Position numbers and translations under genes: made by a program. 24,232 nt of DNA, from positions 1-24,232 of the IMG/VR virus record IMGVR_UViG_3300031565_000358; one strand, 5' to 3'. Of the stretch, positions 6,629 through 13,429 are shown piece by piece. Position 1 is the first letter of the stretch. Each line of letters begins with the position of its first letter. The stretch is from a virus. Under the pieces are notes generated by a model that made no database searches, had not been told where the DNA came from, and saw only the letters and a list, made by a program, of their open reading frames with translations.

Positions 6629-7576
6629 CTGTCCTACCATTTTAATTGAACCAACTGTTTTCCTATTTTTGACTGTTCTTAAGTTACCTGATTTTTTGAG
6701 CACCATCACCGTATGTTGATTGAATGTTTGCACGTCATCAATTATAAATGGAATTTGTTCTTTGCTGGGTTTTAGAATGTATTCTAACAAGTAATTTTTC
6801 GTTATGCAATTTAATTGGGGAGTATCACCGCTGTCTATCCATTTACAAAACATATCGTATCCAGCTTCACTTAGTACATCGACGAATGAAAGAAGTAGAA
6901 TTCCGCCCGGCCTCAACAATTTGAAACATTGATTTAGATAATTAAGTAGATGCATTGTGGCTATGACACTAAAAATTTGTGTAGTTAGTATTAGATTAAA
7001 TTGTCCCTGTGGTAGTTTAGCTGATACTTCTAAAAATCTACCTACAACTTCGTAGGGTTGTAGGGATTTAACAAATCCAGTATTTGAATAAGTGTCGATT
7101 TGACTTAATTCATTGGGTTTGGTTATTACATAATGCGGATCGGCCGGAGACATGGATGTAACTAACGTTTTGCTGTGGCTGTCTAGATTCAAAACTGGAT
7201 ACCGATGATCAACTTTGTGTTCAATAACCGAAACAATATGATTGAGAGCCCCAGCATCAAATTCAAGTGCATTATTAACCCATTCAGTATAAAATGGAAA
7301 CTGATTATCAGTATTAATATTGTATGTAGTTCTTGCTCTTGTAAGTTGTTCCTCTACCCTACCAACGTAAGTCATTTCCGCCTTCGATAATGTAGCGTCT
7401 AACTCTTGTAGATTTTGTAACAGGCGCTCACTCGGCTTATCATCGTTGCTTAGTATTTCAGCAAATGCAATCAAGTCAGCTAAGTTAGCACTGTTAATTT
7501 GTAGCTTTTGTCTATAGTCAGAAATTTCCTTAATAAACCTAGGTAATTGGTTAAATGGTATTTCAGTTAATTTCAT
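6626..7576 (-). CDS. Class I SAM-dependent methyltransferase-like protein
   Basis: A 316-residue protein. The N-terminal 100 residues are helical (KEISDYRQKLQINSANLADL, SERLLQNLQELDATLSKAEM). The C-terminal half looks like a Rossmann methyltransferase: YPVLNLDSHSKTLVTSM, then QFNLILTTQIFSVIATMHLLNYLNQCFKLLRPGGILLLSFVDVLSEAG, which matches the motif IV strand, helix and the LRPGG-LL strand of class I enzymes. A clear glycine-rich motif I is not seen, so SAM binding is uncertain. The ATG overlaps the polymerase stop (ATGA) with GAGGAG upstream. Its placement between polymerase and clamp points to a role on DNA or nucleotides, possibly in base modification; this is inference. Confidence 0.5.
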   Translation of the reverse strand: MKLTEIPFNQLPRFIKEISDYRQKLQINSANLADLIAFAEILSNDDKPSERLLQNLQELDATLSKAEMTYVGRVEEQLTRARTTYNINTDNQFPFYTEWVNNALEFDAGALNHIVSVIEHKVDHRYPVLNLDSHSKTLVTSMSPADPHYVITKPNELSQIDTYSNTGFVKSLQPYEVVGRFLEVSAKLPQGQFNLILTTQIFSVIATMHLLNYLNQCFKLLRPGGILLLSFVDVLSEAGYDMFCKWIDSGDTPQLNCITKNYLLEYILKPSKEQIPFIIDDVQTFNQHTVMVLKKSGNLRTVKNRKTVGSIKMVGQ

Positions 7577-10284
7577 TCGTCGCTCTCCTCTATGCTAAAC
7601 AGTGAATTGAATGTACTCTTAATCTGTGTTGACTTAGAGAGTTCCCAATCAAGCACTCCTAATAAGTTATTTACTTTTTGATCTACAATAGTATCTTCCA
7701 TGTCAGTGTCGTCAAACGGGAGTTCTTTGAACCAACCCGGTAAATGTGTTTCGTCAGTCGGATGTGCGACGCTAGTATATCCCATCGGATTAGGTCTTAC
7801 TTTGCAAACAATTACTTTCATTCCATCTACTATATTCATACTATGGTTATCACAGTTCATCTTCTTTAGTGTATTCCAGTTCATTGCTGCCCTTACGTGG
7901 CCCGGAAGATTTGCCTTACCTAACCGCGTTTCTTCTTTAGTATACTTAGTTAGATTGTTAACTCGCTTAGGCGTTCCTTTCTCCCAACCAGGTCGCTCAG
8001 TAAATTCTAATTTAAACTTCTTCACCATTTCGATAATTTGATTCTTGTCTGGATTCTTTAATACCTCAACTAATAACGTGCTTAAGAAGTCCTGTACAAT
8101 TTTAGGAGTATCTGACCGTTTAAGATCTAACCCCATAGCTTTAATTTTGCCTACACTAGGAATTACATTCTTCTTTTTAGCTTCCTGTACAGTTAGTAAA
8201 TCAAGCCTAGTTCCTTCCTGATCAAATATCACTACGCCATAGCGTTTCTTTTTAATGAACAGTCCTCTGGATGCTATTAATTCTCGGCCCCCGCCGATTA
8301 ATAGTCCCAACGTATCCGGACAATGGAAGCTATTCTTCATGCAATCTTTAAAGCTTTCGTTAACGCTTTCTGCAAGTTGATCATAAATCTCAACGCAGAT
8401 GTCCTTGCTCCATTCCATCTTCTTAGCTGCAACATCGTCCTTAATGATCGGCCAAAGACTAAAGTAACAACTATCAGTATCTCCATATATAATAGTCTGT
8501 CCACTGTGATCGTTAATTCCGGTCATTAATTCGTTTAAATATCCAGCCATATGTTTAGTAATAACGCGGCCCGTTAATGTAGTACTCTGTCCAATGCGTT
8601 CATCAAAGAACCTACAGCCAGGATTTAAAATTGCGCCGTATAAACTATTTAGATTAATCTTTTTAACGTGCTGTCGCTTGTCCCAAAATACAATATCCTC
8701 AGCGGATTTTGCAGTCTTAACATTTTTCTGTAATTCTTGTCGTTCCTTATACCATTTACCTAATAGCCCAGGAATAATTCCTTCCTTCGTGTGCGTAAAG
8801 ATTGTTCCGTTTGCACTTAGTGTCCAATCGTTATTATTGTCAAACACTAACCTCCAAACATCGGCGGCTGAGTGCGAAGTTATTTCTCCATCTGCCCAGT
8901 CAATTGTAATTTCAGTGCCTACTTCTTGTTTCATTACTGCTATATATTCTAAGCTACCAAATAATCCTTCCCATGCCGCAGCAAATGTCAATCCGGAAGC
9001 CATCTTTCCTTGTATGTGCCGATCAGTCATTATAGGTCTTAGCTGGGCAACAATAGTTTCCGTAGACATGTTTAAGGCTCGAATTGCGCTAGGGTATAGA
9101 CTTTTAATGTCTATGGCTCCAATCCATTCATGTATGCCCTTTTTAGGAGTTGCAACATACGCGCCCGCCGCCTTGCCGTCGTCCTCGCCCTCAATTCGTT
9201 GTGTTTTCCTATTAGGAACAACGTATCCTAAGGAATGTGCTTCGTTAATAATTGCTTGTTCAGTCACTGCTACCACACCCATTACGGTAGGTAATAGCAC
9301 TGTGTTATCATGTGCAAGTTCGTTAGCCAAGTCCATAAAGCGTAATTTTTGATCTAGCTTATGAAGAATGATTGCATCCTGCCGGTTATAGTCAATAAAT
9401 TTCTGGAAGTCTCTATTGTACAATTGATCTAACGTTCCTTCATATGCAACCTTACGCTCATTTAATTCGTGCTCACCAATTGCATCCAAACTCCAGGAGT
9501 GGCGTTCTTCATATGTAAATTTCCTGTAGAGTTGCATGTAATCTAAGTGTACACGGCCGACTAAATCAAACGTAAGGTTTTCCGATCCAAAACGTTTAAA
9601 CATTCTTTTGCGAGGATACTCATTCCAGAGACAAAAACGTCTAGTATCGTCTTTGCTCATTATTTTATTAACCCTCATTACAGTATAAGGAATATCATAT
9701 CCCTCAGAGTTCCAGCCGCTTAATACATCTGCATCTTCGATTAGCTTTAAAAATGTATCTAGCAGGGCCGTCTCGTCTGCAAAAATATAAGTATCATCAA
9801 ACTTAGCAGCAATAGCTTCTGCTTCCTCTAGTGTTAATGTTGGAGGAGGTTTAGCAAGGGTTATTAGCTGCCCAGTCCAGTCTAAATAAAGACTGATTGC
9901 TGTAATCGGATTAAATGGATCATCTGGGGAAGAATATCCACGTTCCTGATCGAAATCAACCTCAATATCGAAAAAGATTGTTTGAAGTTTTGGGGCGCCA
10001 GCATTTGAATAGTTTTCTTCTAAACATCTAAATATAGGATTGATGTCGCTCTCCCATAGCTTCTTATTGTTGTGTATCTTTTGTTCCTTCCTAAACTCCT
10101 TAGAATTTTTGGAACTAAAACGCGCAACAGGATTACCGAAGATGGTTTGATGTTGGCCGTTCGGATCGTCATAATAGAAGACATACTTCGCGGGGAACTC
10201 TCTATATTCCCTGCCGTTTTTTGTCCTCTCTACTACGAAGATTTTATCGGTATCTCGTTTGAGATACGCATCAACATAACTCAT
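7573..10284 (-). CDS. 43: DNA polymerase family B (gp43-like)
   Basis: A 903-residue replicative polymerase with intact 3'-5' exonuclease and polymerase domains. Exo I is FFDIEVD (residues 104-110, Asp106/Glu108), Exo II is GWNSEGYDIPY (190-200) and Exo III is YNRQDAIIL (299-307). Polymerase motif A is DIKSLYPSAI (392-401), motif B is KKINLNSLYG (541-550) and motif C is YGDTDS (600-605). The length is close to T4 gp43 (898). The last residues (STFNSLFSIEESDE) hold a short hydrophobic clamp-binding-type peptide. The gene starts 7 nt after the DsbA-like stop, without a strong Shine-Dalgarno, which suggests coupling. It acts with the gp45-like clamp encoded downstream. Confidence 0.97.
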   Translation of the reverse strand: MSYVDAYLKRDTDKIFVVERTKNGREYREFPAKYVFYYDDPNGQHQTIFGNPVARFSSKNSKEFRKEQKIHNNKKLWESDINPIFRCLEENYSNAGAPKLQTIFFDIEVDFDQERGYSSPDDPFNPITAISLYLDWTGQLITLAKPPPTLTLEEAEAIAAKFDDTYIFADETALLDTFLKLIEDADVLSGWNSEGYDIPYTVMRVNKIMSKDDTRRFCLWNEYPRKRMFKRFGSENLTFDLVGRVHLDYMQLYRKFTYEERHSWSLDAIGEHELNERKVAYEGTLDQLYNRDFQKFIDYNRQDAIILHKLDQKLRFMDLANELAHDNTVLLPTVMGVVAVTEQAIINEAHSLGYVVPNRKTQRIEGEDDGKAAGAYVATPKKGIHEWIGAIDIKSLYPSAIRALNMSTETIVAQLRPIMTDRHIQGKMASGLTFAAAWEGLFGSLEYIAVMKQEVGTEITIDWADGEITSHSAADVWRLVFDNNNDWTLSANGTIFTHTKEGIIPGLLGKWYKERQELQKNVKTAKSAEDIVFWDKRQHVKKINLNSLYGAILNPGCRFFDERIGQSTTLTGRVITKHMAGYLNELMTGINDHSGQTIIYGDTDSCYFSLWPIIKDDVAAKKMEWSKDICVEIYDQLAESVNESFKDCMKNSFHCPDTLGLLIGGGRELIASRGLFIKKKRYGVVIFDQEGTRLDLLTVQEAKKKNVIPSVGKIKAMGLDLKRSDTPKIVQDFLSTLLVEVLKNPDKNQIIEMVKKFKLEFTERPGWEKGTPKRVNNLTKYTKEETRLGKANLPGHVRAAMNWNTLKKMNCDNHSMNIVDGMKVIVCKVRPNPMGYTSVAHPTDETHLPGWFKELPFDDTDMEDTIVDQKVNNLLGVLDWELSKSTQIKSTFNSLFSIEESDE

Positions 10285-10290
10285 CTAATG

Positions 10291-10545
10291 TTAGACTTTT
10301 CCAGTAACAGTTAGAATATCTTCTAATGTTTCATTGTCTTGAGTATGTTGTGTATACTGACTTTTCTGTGCAATTTTAATTGCCTTTTTAAGAATGCTCG
10401 GCTTAATTTCTAGTTCTTCTGCAACAGCCTTTACAGTGTCAGACAAACTTCCATTCAAGTCTTCAATTTCTGATAGGACTTGGATACCTTCGTTAATTAG
10501 TGTAGTTAGTTTGATTTTTTGATCCGGATTAAAACTCTTTCCCAT
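10291..10545 (-). CDS. DsbA-like small dsDNA-binding protein
   Basis: An 84-residue, mostly helical acidic/basic protein: PDQKIKLTTLINEGIQVLSE, LSDTVKAVAEELEIKPSILKKAIKIAQKS, ending ETLEDILTVTGKV. The central LSDTVKAxAEExxIKPxxLxKAIxIA pattern is typical of proteins annotated as T4 DsbA (late-transcription dsDNA-binding protein) in cyanophages and relatives. The middle could form a helix-turn-helix. Shine-Dalgarno AAAGGAGA precedes the ATG and a sigma70-type promoter lies just upstream, making it the first gene of the replication operon. Assignment is from recalled family patterns. Confidence 0.6.
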   Translation of the reverse strand: MGKSFNPDQKIKLTTLINEGIQVLSEIEDLNGSLSDTVKAVAEELEIKPSILKKAIKIAQKSQYTQHTQDNETLEDILTVTGKV

Positions 10546-10563
10546 TGTAATCTCCTTTTGTTA

Positions 10564-10592
10564 ATTATACTATAAAACTAAACGTATATCAA
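10564..10592 (-). promoter_or_regulatory. Sigma70-type promoter of the dsbA-like/polymerase operon
   Basis: TTGATA (10587-10592), 17-nt spacer, TATAAT (10564-10569) on the minus strand, inside the 78-bp divergent region. It predicts a short leader carrying AAAGGAGA before ATG 10545. An inverted repeat arm overlaps the -35 box. Confidence 0.65.
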
Positions 10593-10616
10593 TAATTATC
10601 TTACTTTTTTATACGT
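10582..10616. repeat. Inverted repeat ACGTATA/TATACGT in the divergent intergenic region
   Basis: Seven-base perfect arms at 10582-10588 and 10610-10616, 21 nt apart. The left arm touches the -35 box of the leftward promoter, so it could be an operator. Short arms in AT-rich DNA can also arise by chance. Confidence 0.3.
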
Positions 10617-10623
10617 CATAATA

Positions 10624-11616
10624 ATGCTGACCATAAATATTGACATGCCCAATCAGCTAACATTCAACAACCATTTCAAATTTGGTTACAATGGAGAATG
10701 GTTTAACCAGCGACAATCTCCGGACGATAAATTTATTGCCAAATTTGGACGGGCTGAATCTATACTTACATTTAGTGATGCAGGGGTTGATGCCAGTCGA
10801 AAAATTGCTATGTCTACCGACAGACCAATTTATGTCTGTACCAGTGGCGGGATCGACAGTGAGATAGTAGTTAAGTTTTTCCTTAAAGCAAAGGTCAATT
10901 TCACTGTTGCTATGCTTGAATTCAAAAATAAGGAAAATGAACATGATTTGAAATATGCATATAAATTGTGTGATGCATTGGGCTTACGATATAAAAAATT
11001 CGTACTTGATGTTGACAATTGGTACAATTCTCCTGAGGCTATTGAGATTGCGAGAAGGTCAACTTCTTGTTATATTACTCAGCTTTGCCAAAGTTGGTTG
11101 CTAGCACAAATTAATGAAATAGGTGGATTTCCGGTTATGGGTACTGGTGACCCAGGAATTTATCGATCCGTTCCATCGGACTTTAGTTACACAAGATATG
11201 ACTTTACTACGCACAATGCACGATTAGAAGATGATTGGTATTTGCACGTTGGGGAAGATATATCTTGTTTTGCTGGAGCGTTTTTAAAAACTGCCAACTT
11301 AGTTGGCGCACCATTTTTCTATTGTTACACACCAGAGTTGATGTACAGCTACTTAACTGATAATGTTATCGAGCAGCTTGTTAGCGATAAAACTAAGTTT
11401 AGGTTTACAACTAAAGAGAAATATGCAATTTACTCAAAGTATTTTGGATTAGAGGAGCGTCCCAAGTACACTGGGACCGAGCATCTTAAATGTTTAGAGA
11501 AAAGCAATGCAATGCTTGAACTAATTAATCCACACCCTACGCATATAGCTAGATACAGATATAGATACTACGATTTACTTTCCCTTCTTAACCCGGCCCC
11601 TGAAAGTAGCCGGTAG
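10624..11616 (+). CDS. PP-loop ATP pyrophosphatase (adenine nucleotide alpha hydrolase-like)
   Basis: The only plus-strand gene, 330 residues. The PP-loop is YVCTSGGIDSEIVVKFF (SGGIDS at 74-79), followed by VAMLEF and NEHDLKYAYKLCDALGLRYK, the order seen in N-type ATP pyrophosphatases (QueC, NAD synthetase, asparagine synthetase C-domain). The family adenylates a carboxyl or similar group before amination or thiolation. The C-terminal Cys zinc site of QueC is absent, so I do not call it QueC. Later segments include FPVMGTGDPGIYRS and PFFYCYTPELMYSYL. There is no Shine-Dalgarno at 10624; ATG 10645 is an alternative start. The last 42 nt overlap the convergent minus-strand gene. A role in base or amino acid amidation is plausible but unproven. 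Confidence 0.7.
   Translation: MLTINIDMPNQLTFNNHFKFGYNGEWFNQRQSPDDKFIAKFGRAESILTFSDAGVDASRKIAMSTDRPIYVCTSGGIDSEIVVKFFLKAKVNFTVAMLEFKNKENEHDLKYAYKLCDALGLRYKKFVLDVDNWYNSPEAIEIARRSTSCYITQLCQSWLLAQINEIGGFPVMGTGDPGIYRSVPSDFSYTRYDFTTHNARLEDDWYLHVGEDISCFAGAFLKTANLVGAPFFYCYTPELMYSYLTDNVIEQLVSDKTKFRFTTKEKYAIYSKYFGLEERPKYTGTEHLKCLEKSNAMLELINPHPTHIARYRYRYYDLLSLLNPAPESSR
10632..10639 (+). promoter_or_regulatory. Possible late promoter motif CATAAATA
   Basis: CATAAATA fits the NATAAATA late motif. With T4-like spacing the start site falls on the A of ATG 10645, predicting a leaderless mRNA for the shorter form of the PP-loop gene. It is a single 8-base match in AT-rich DNA. Confidence 0.3.
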
Positions 11617-11808
11617 TCCCTGCATGTCTGGCTTGTTAAACCAAAGCTGAAACCATTCTTGTGTACCGGGCTGTATCTTTTGTTCTTTAGCTATAGTATG
11701 CTTCTCGTTTGCGTTTGTTACTTGCGATTGAAATGTACTAGAGCCAACCTGTTTGCCAGATTTATCTGTAACTCCTGACAGTAATTTTAGTCTTTCTAAA
11801 TCATCCAT
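11575..11808 (-). CDS. Small hypothetical protein, 77 residues
   Basis: The likely start is ATG 11808 (MDDLERLKLLSGVTDKSGK), with AAAGAGA upstream; the frame stays open to an ATG at 11901, which would overlap the next gene heavily and add an implausible Arg/Lys-rich leader. The 77-residue product has an acidic amphipathic N-terminus, a Ser/Thr/Gln-rich middle, and a C-terminus EWFQLWFNKPDMQGLPATFRGRVKKGK (the last part basic). Short proteins opening MDDLERLxxLxG occur in T4-like marine phages, but I know no function. Its 3' end overlaps the convergent PP-loop gene by 42 nt. Confidence 0.5.
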   Translation of the reverse strand: MDDLERLKLLSGVTDKSGKQVGSSTFQSQVTNANEKHTIAKEQKIQPGTQEWFQLWFNKPDMQGLPATFRGRVKKGK

Positions 11809-11819
11809 AATATATCTCT

Positions 11820-12026
11820 TTAATAATAGTGCGTCCACATAAGTTTTAATCTTTCTACTTCTCTTTTTATTTCTAAATCTTCTAAGTAAGCAGCAAACCA
11901 CGAACGTCCTTTTTCATAGTAGTGCCATTCTCTTGCAGGATCGAAGTCGTTGTATAAGTAGTGATTTGAATCCATATATTTCTTATACGCAGTTTCGAAG
12001 TCCAGTCTGCCCATTTTTTTAAGCAT
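11820..12026 (-). CDS. Hypothetical protein, 68 residues
   Basis: A 68-residue aromatic-rich protein (MGRLDFETAYKKYMDSNHYL, EWHYYEKGRSWFAAYLEDLE). It has six or more Tyr and several Trp, no transmembrane segment and no recognised domain. No clear Shine-Dalgarno is present; ATG 12014 is an alternative start that removes four residues. It sits 8 nt after the 464-residue gene and 11 nt before the next, in one operon. Function unknown. Confidence 0.5.
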   Translation of the reverse strand: MLKKMGRLDFETAYKKYMDSNHYLYNDFDPAREWHYYEKGRSWFAAYLEDLEIKREVERLKLMWTHYY

Positions 12027-12034
12027 ATGGCTGG

Positions 12035-13429
12035 TTAGAAGTATGTAGCCTTTAATCTACTTGGTTTTTGTGGGTCTCTGTATACGGTAATGTTAATTCG
12101 ATCGGACACCGGTTCCGAATCGGCAGGAAGGTCGTCGCGCATAGATTCAAATCCAAAGTAAACTCCTAACTTTTTACCAGCTACTTGTTTACCGTTGATA
12201 GTAAGTCTAGTGTCTTGCCTCGAAACAATATCAATTATTTCACCTCCAGGACCTGGATATTCTCCTGTAGTGAATATTTTTTGTAACCTACCCCAGTCTA
12301 ATTCTTTATCTTCAATAGGCGCCATACGCTTATGATTATATTCTTCTTCTGCTCGTCGTTGCTGACGTTGTAATGTTCTAAGTTTGCTGACTTTTTGTGC
12401 ATCAGTGTCTGGAATAACTTTCTTCTTTAACGATCCACCGGGACCTTTAACCCATACTGTTCTTTCTTCTTCTACGGATTCCCTAGTCTTGCCAGCTTCA
12501 AAATCTTTTTGACGTAATTCCGAAGGAGTTAACATCTTTGGTTCACCCCCTACCGCCCCGCTCGCCGGTGCCGGTGGCGCTGCTACTGCTACTGGTGCTG
12601 CAACTTTCTTAGGACGCTTGATCAATGTAATAGGTTCTTGTGTCTTACTATCAGTATCATGTTTACCAACAGTAAATGATAGTACAACTTTGTCTCCCTT
12701 ATTCCCTAGCTTGTTTCCGAAGTAAAGTAATTCTTCTGCGTTAGGAGTAACAAGTTTGTTGATATAATAATCACCAAATTGTCCGGAGCGTGGCCCGAAC
12801 GACATTAATATTTCAGCAGCTTGTCCTTTAATCCTATCGCCCACATTGCCTAAATGTTTGCTAGGAATTCTATTAGCTGCGGCTTGTTGTTTTTGTAACG
12901 CTTCGTCGTTTTTACCTTGAGCTAAAGTATTAATTAATGTCGTTGCTGCACTAGCATCACGTTCCCATTCTAATTTGGTTCCAGCAGCGTCGACGGTAGT
13001 ACCTGACTTCATGTCGCCCTTAAATTTTAGTTTATATTTTGCTGCTACACCATATTCATCTAGTACGAACATCCATTGTATTGGTCGATTTCCTCTTCCG
13101 CCATACTGACTCCAACGCATGTAGCCACTTGGTGATATTACTCGTTGTCCTGGAACAATAGTAACACCAAAGATACTTAGTAGAAACGCAGCATCATCGC
13201 GAAGGTCACCCGAATATGAACCGCCAGTTAGTTGGCTATTAAAACTAGGTAATGTCCAGCCCCATTTTTTATGTAAAAACTGCTGTTGCTTATAGCTTTT
13301 ATAGATTCCATTATTATACTTTGCTAACGAATTTAGGTTTCTATAATTTTCTGAGTCGCCCTCACTAGTCCATTCAAACTCCATTGCGTGGCCGACATTG
13401 CCGGCCTCAAACATGTCATTAACGTACAT
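12035..13429 (-). CDS. Unknown protein, 464 residues, probable virion-associated
   Basis: I do not recognise this protein. It opens MYVNDMFEAGNVGHAMEFEW; MFE|AG resembles a T4-type prohead-protease site. An N-terminal globular half (LLSIFGVTIVPGQRVISPSG, SQYGGRGNRPIQWMFVLDEY, IKGQAAEILMSFGPRSGQFG) runs to about residue 270. A Pro/Ala-rich linker (VAAPVAVAAPPAPASGAV) follows, then a charged coiled segment (RTLQRQQRRAEEEYNHKR). The C-terminal beta-rich domain starts near residue 370 (GEIIDIVSRQDTRLTINGKQ). The linker gives a locally GC-rich patch at 12541-12600. GAAGAA lies upstream as ribosome binding site; the ATG overlaps the 852-residue gene stop. Neighbours suggest a structural or internal head protein. 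Confidence 0.55.
   Translation of the reverse strand: MYVNDMFEAGNVGHAMEFEWTSEGDSENYRNLNSLAKYNNGIYKSYKQQQFLHKKWGWTLPSFNSQLTGGSYSGDLRDDAAFLLSIFGVTIVPGQRVISPSGYMRWSQYGGRGNRPIQWMFVLDEYGVAAKYKLKFKGDMKSGTTVDAAGTKLEWERDASAATTLINTLAQGKNDEALQKQQAAANRIPSKHLGNVGDRIKGQAAEILMSFGPRSGQFGDYYINKLVTPNAEELLYFGNKLGNKGDKVVLSFTVGKHDTDSKTQEPITLIKRPKKVAAPVAVAAPPAPASGAVGGEPKMLTPSELRQKDFEAGKTRESVEEERTVWVKGPGGSLKKKVIPDTDAQKVSKLRTLQRQQRRAEEEYNHKRMAPIEDKELDWGRLQKIFTTGEYPGPGGEIIDIVSRQDTRLTINGKQVAGKKLGVYFGFESMRDDLPADSEPVSDRINITVYRDPQKPSRLKATYF

Noticed and set aside
8594-9352. Long open frame on the plus strand opposite the polymerase gene (252 codons)
   Set aside because: It lies fully antisense to conserved polymerase motifs A and B, has no recognisable domain and is explained by codon bias of the real gene.
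10624-11616. Assignment of the PP-loop gene as queC
   Set aside because: The SGGxDS motif is present, but the C-terminal four-Cys zinc site and the GxNxxDYSGYPDCR block of QueC are absent.
11575-11640. Bidirectional terminator between the convergent genes
   Set aside because: Only a weak CCGGC/GCCGG pairing with an 11-nt loop and no T-tract on either strand.
12541-12600. Second GC-rich patch as another mobile insert
   Set aside because: It encodes a Pro/Ala/Gly linker, whose codons are GC-rich by nature; no flanking repeat or strong hairpin was seen.
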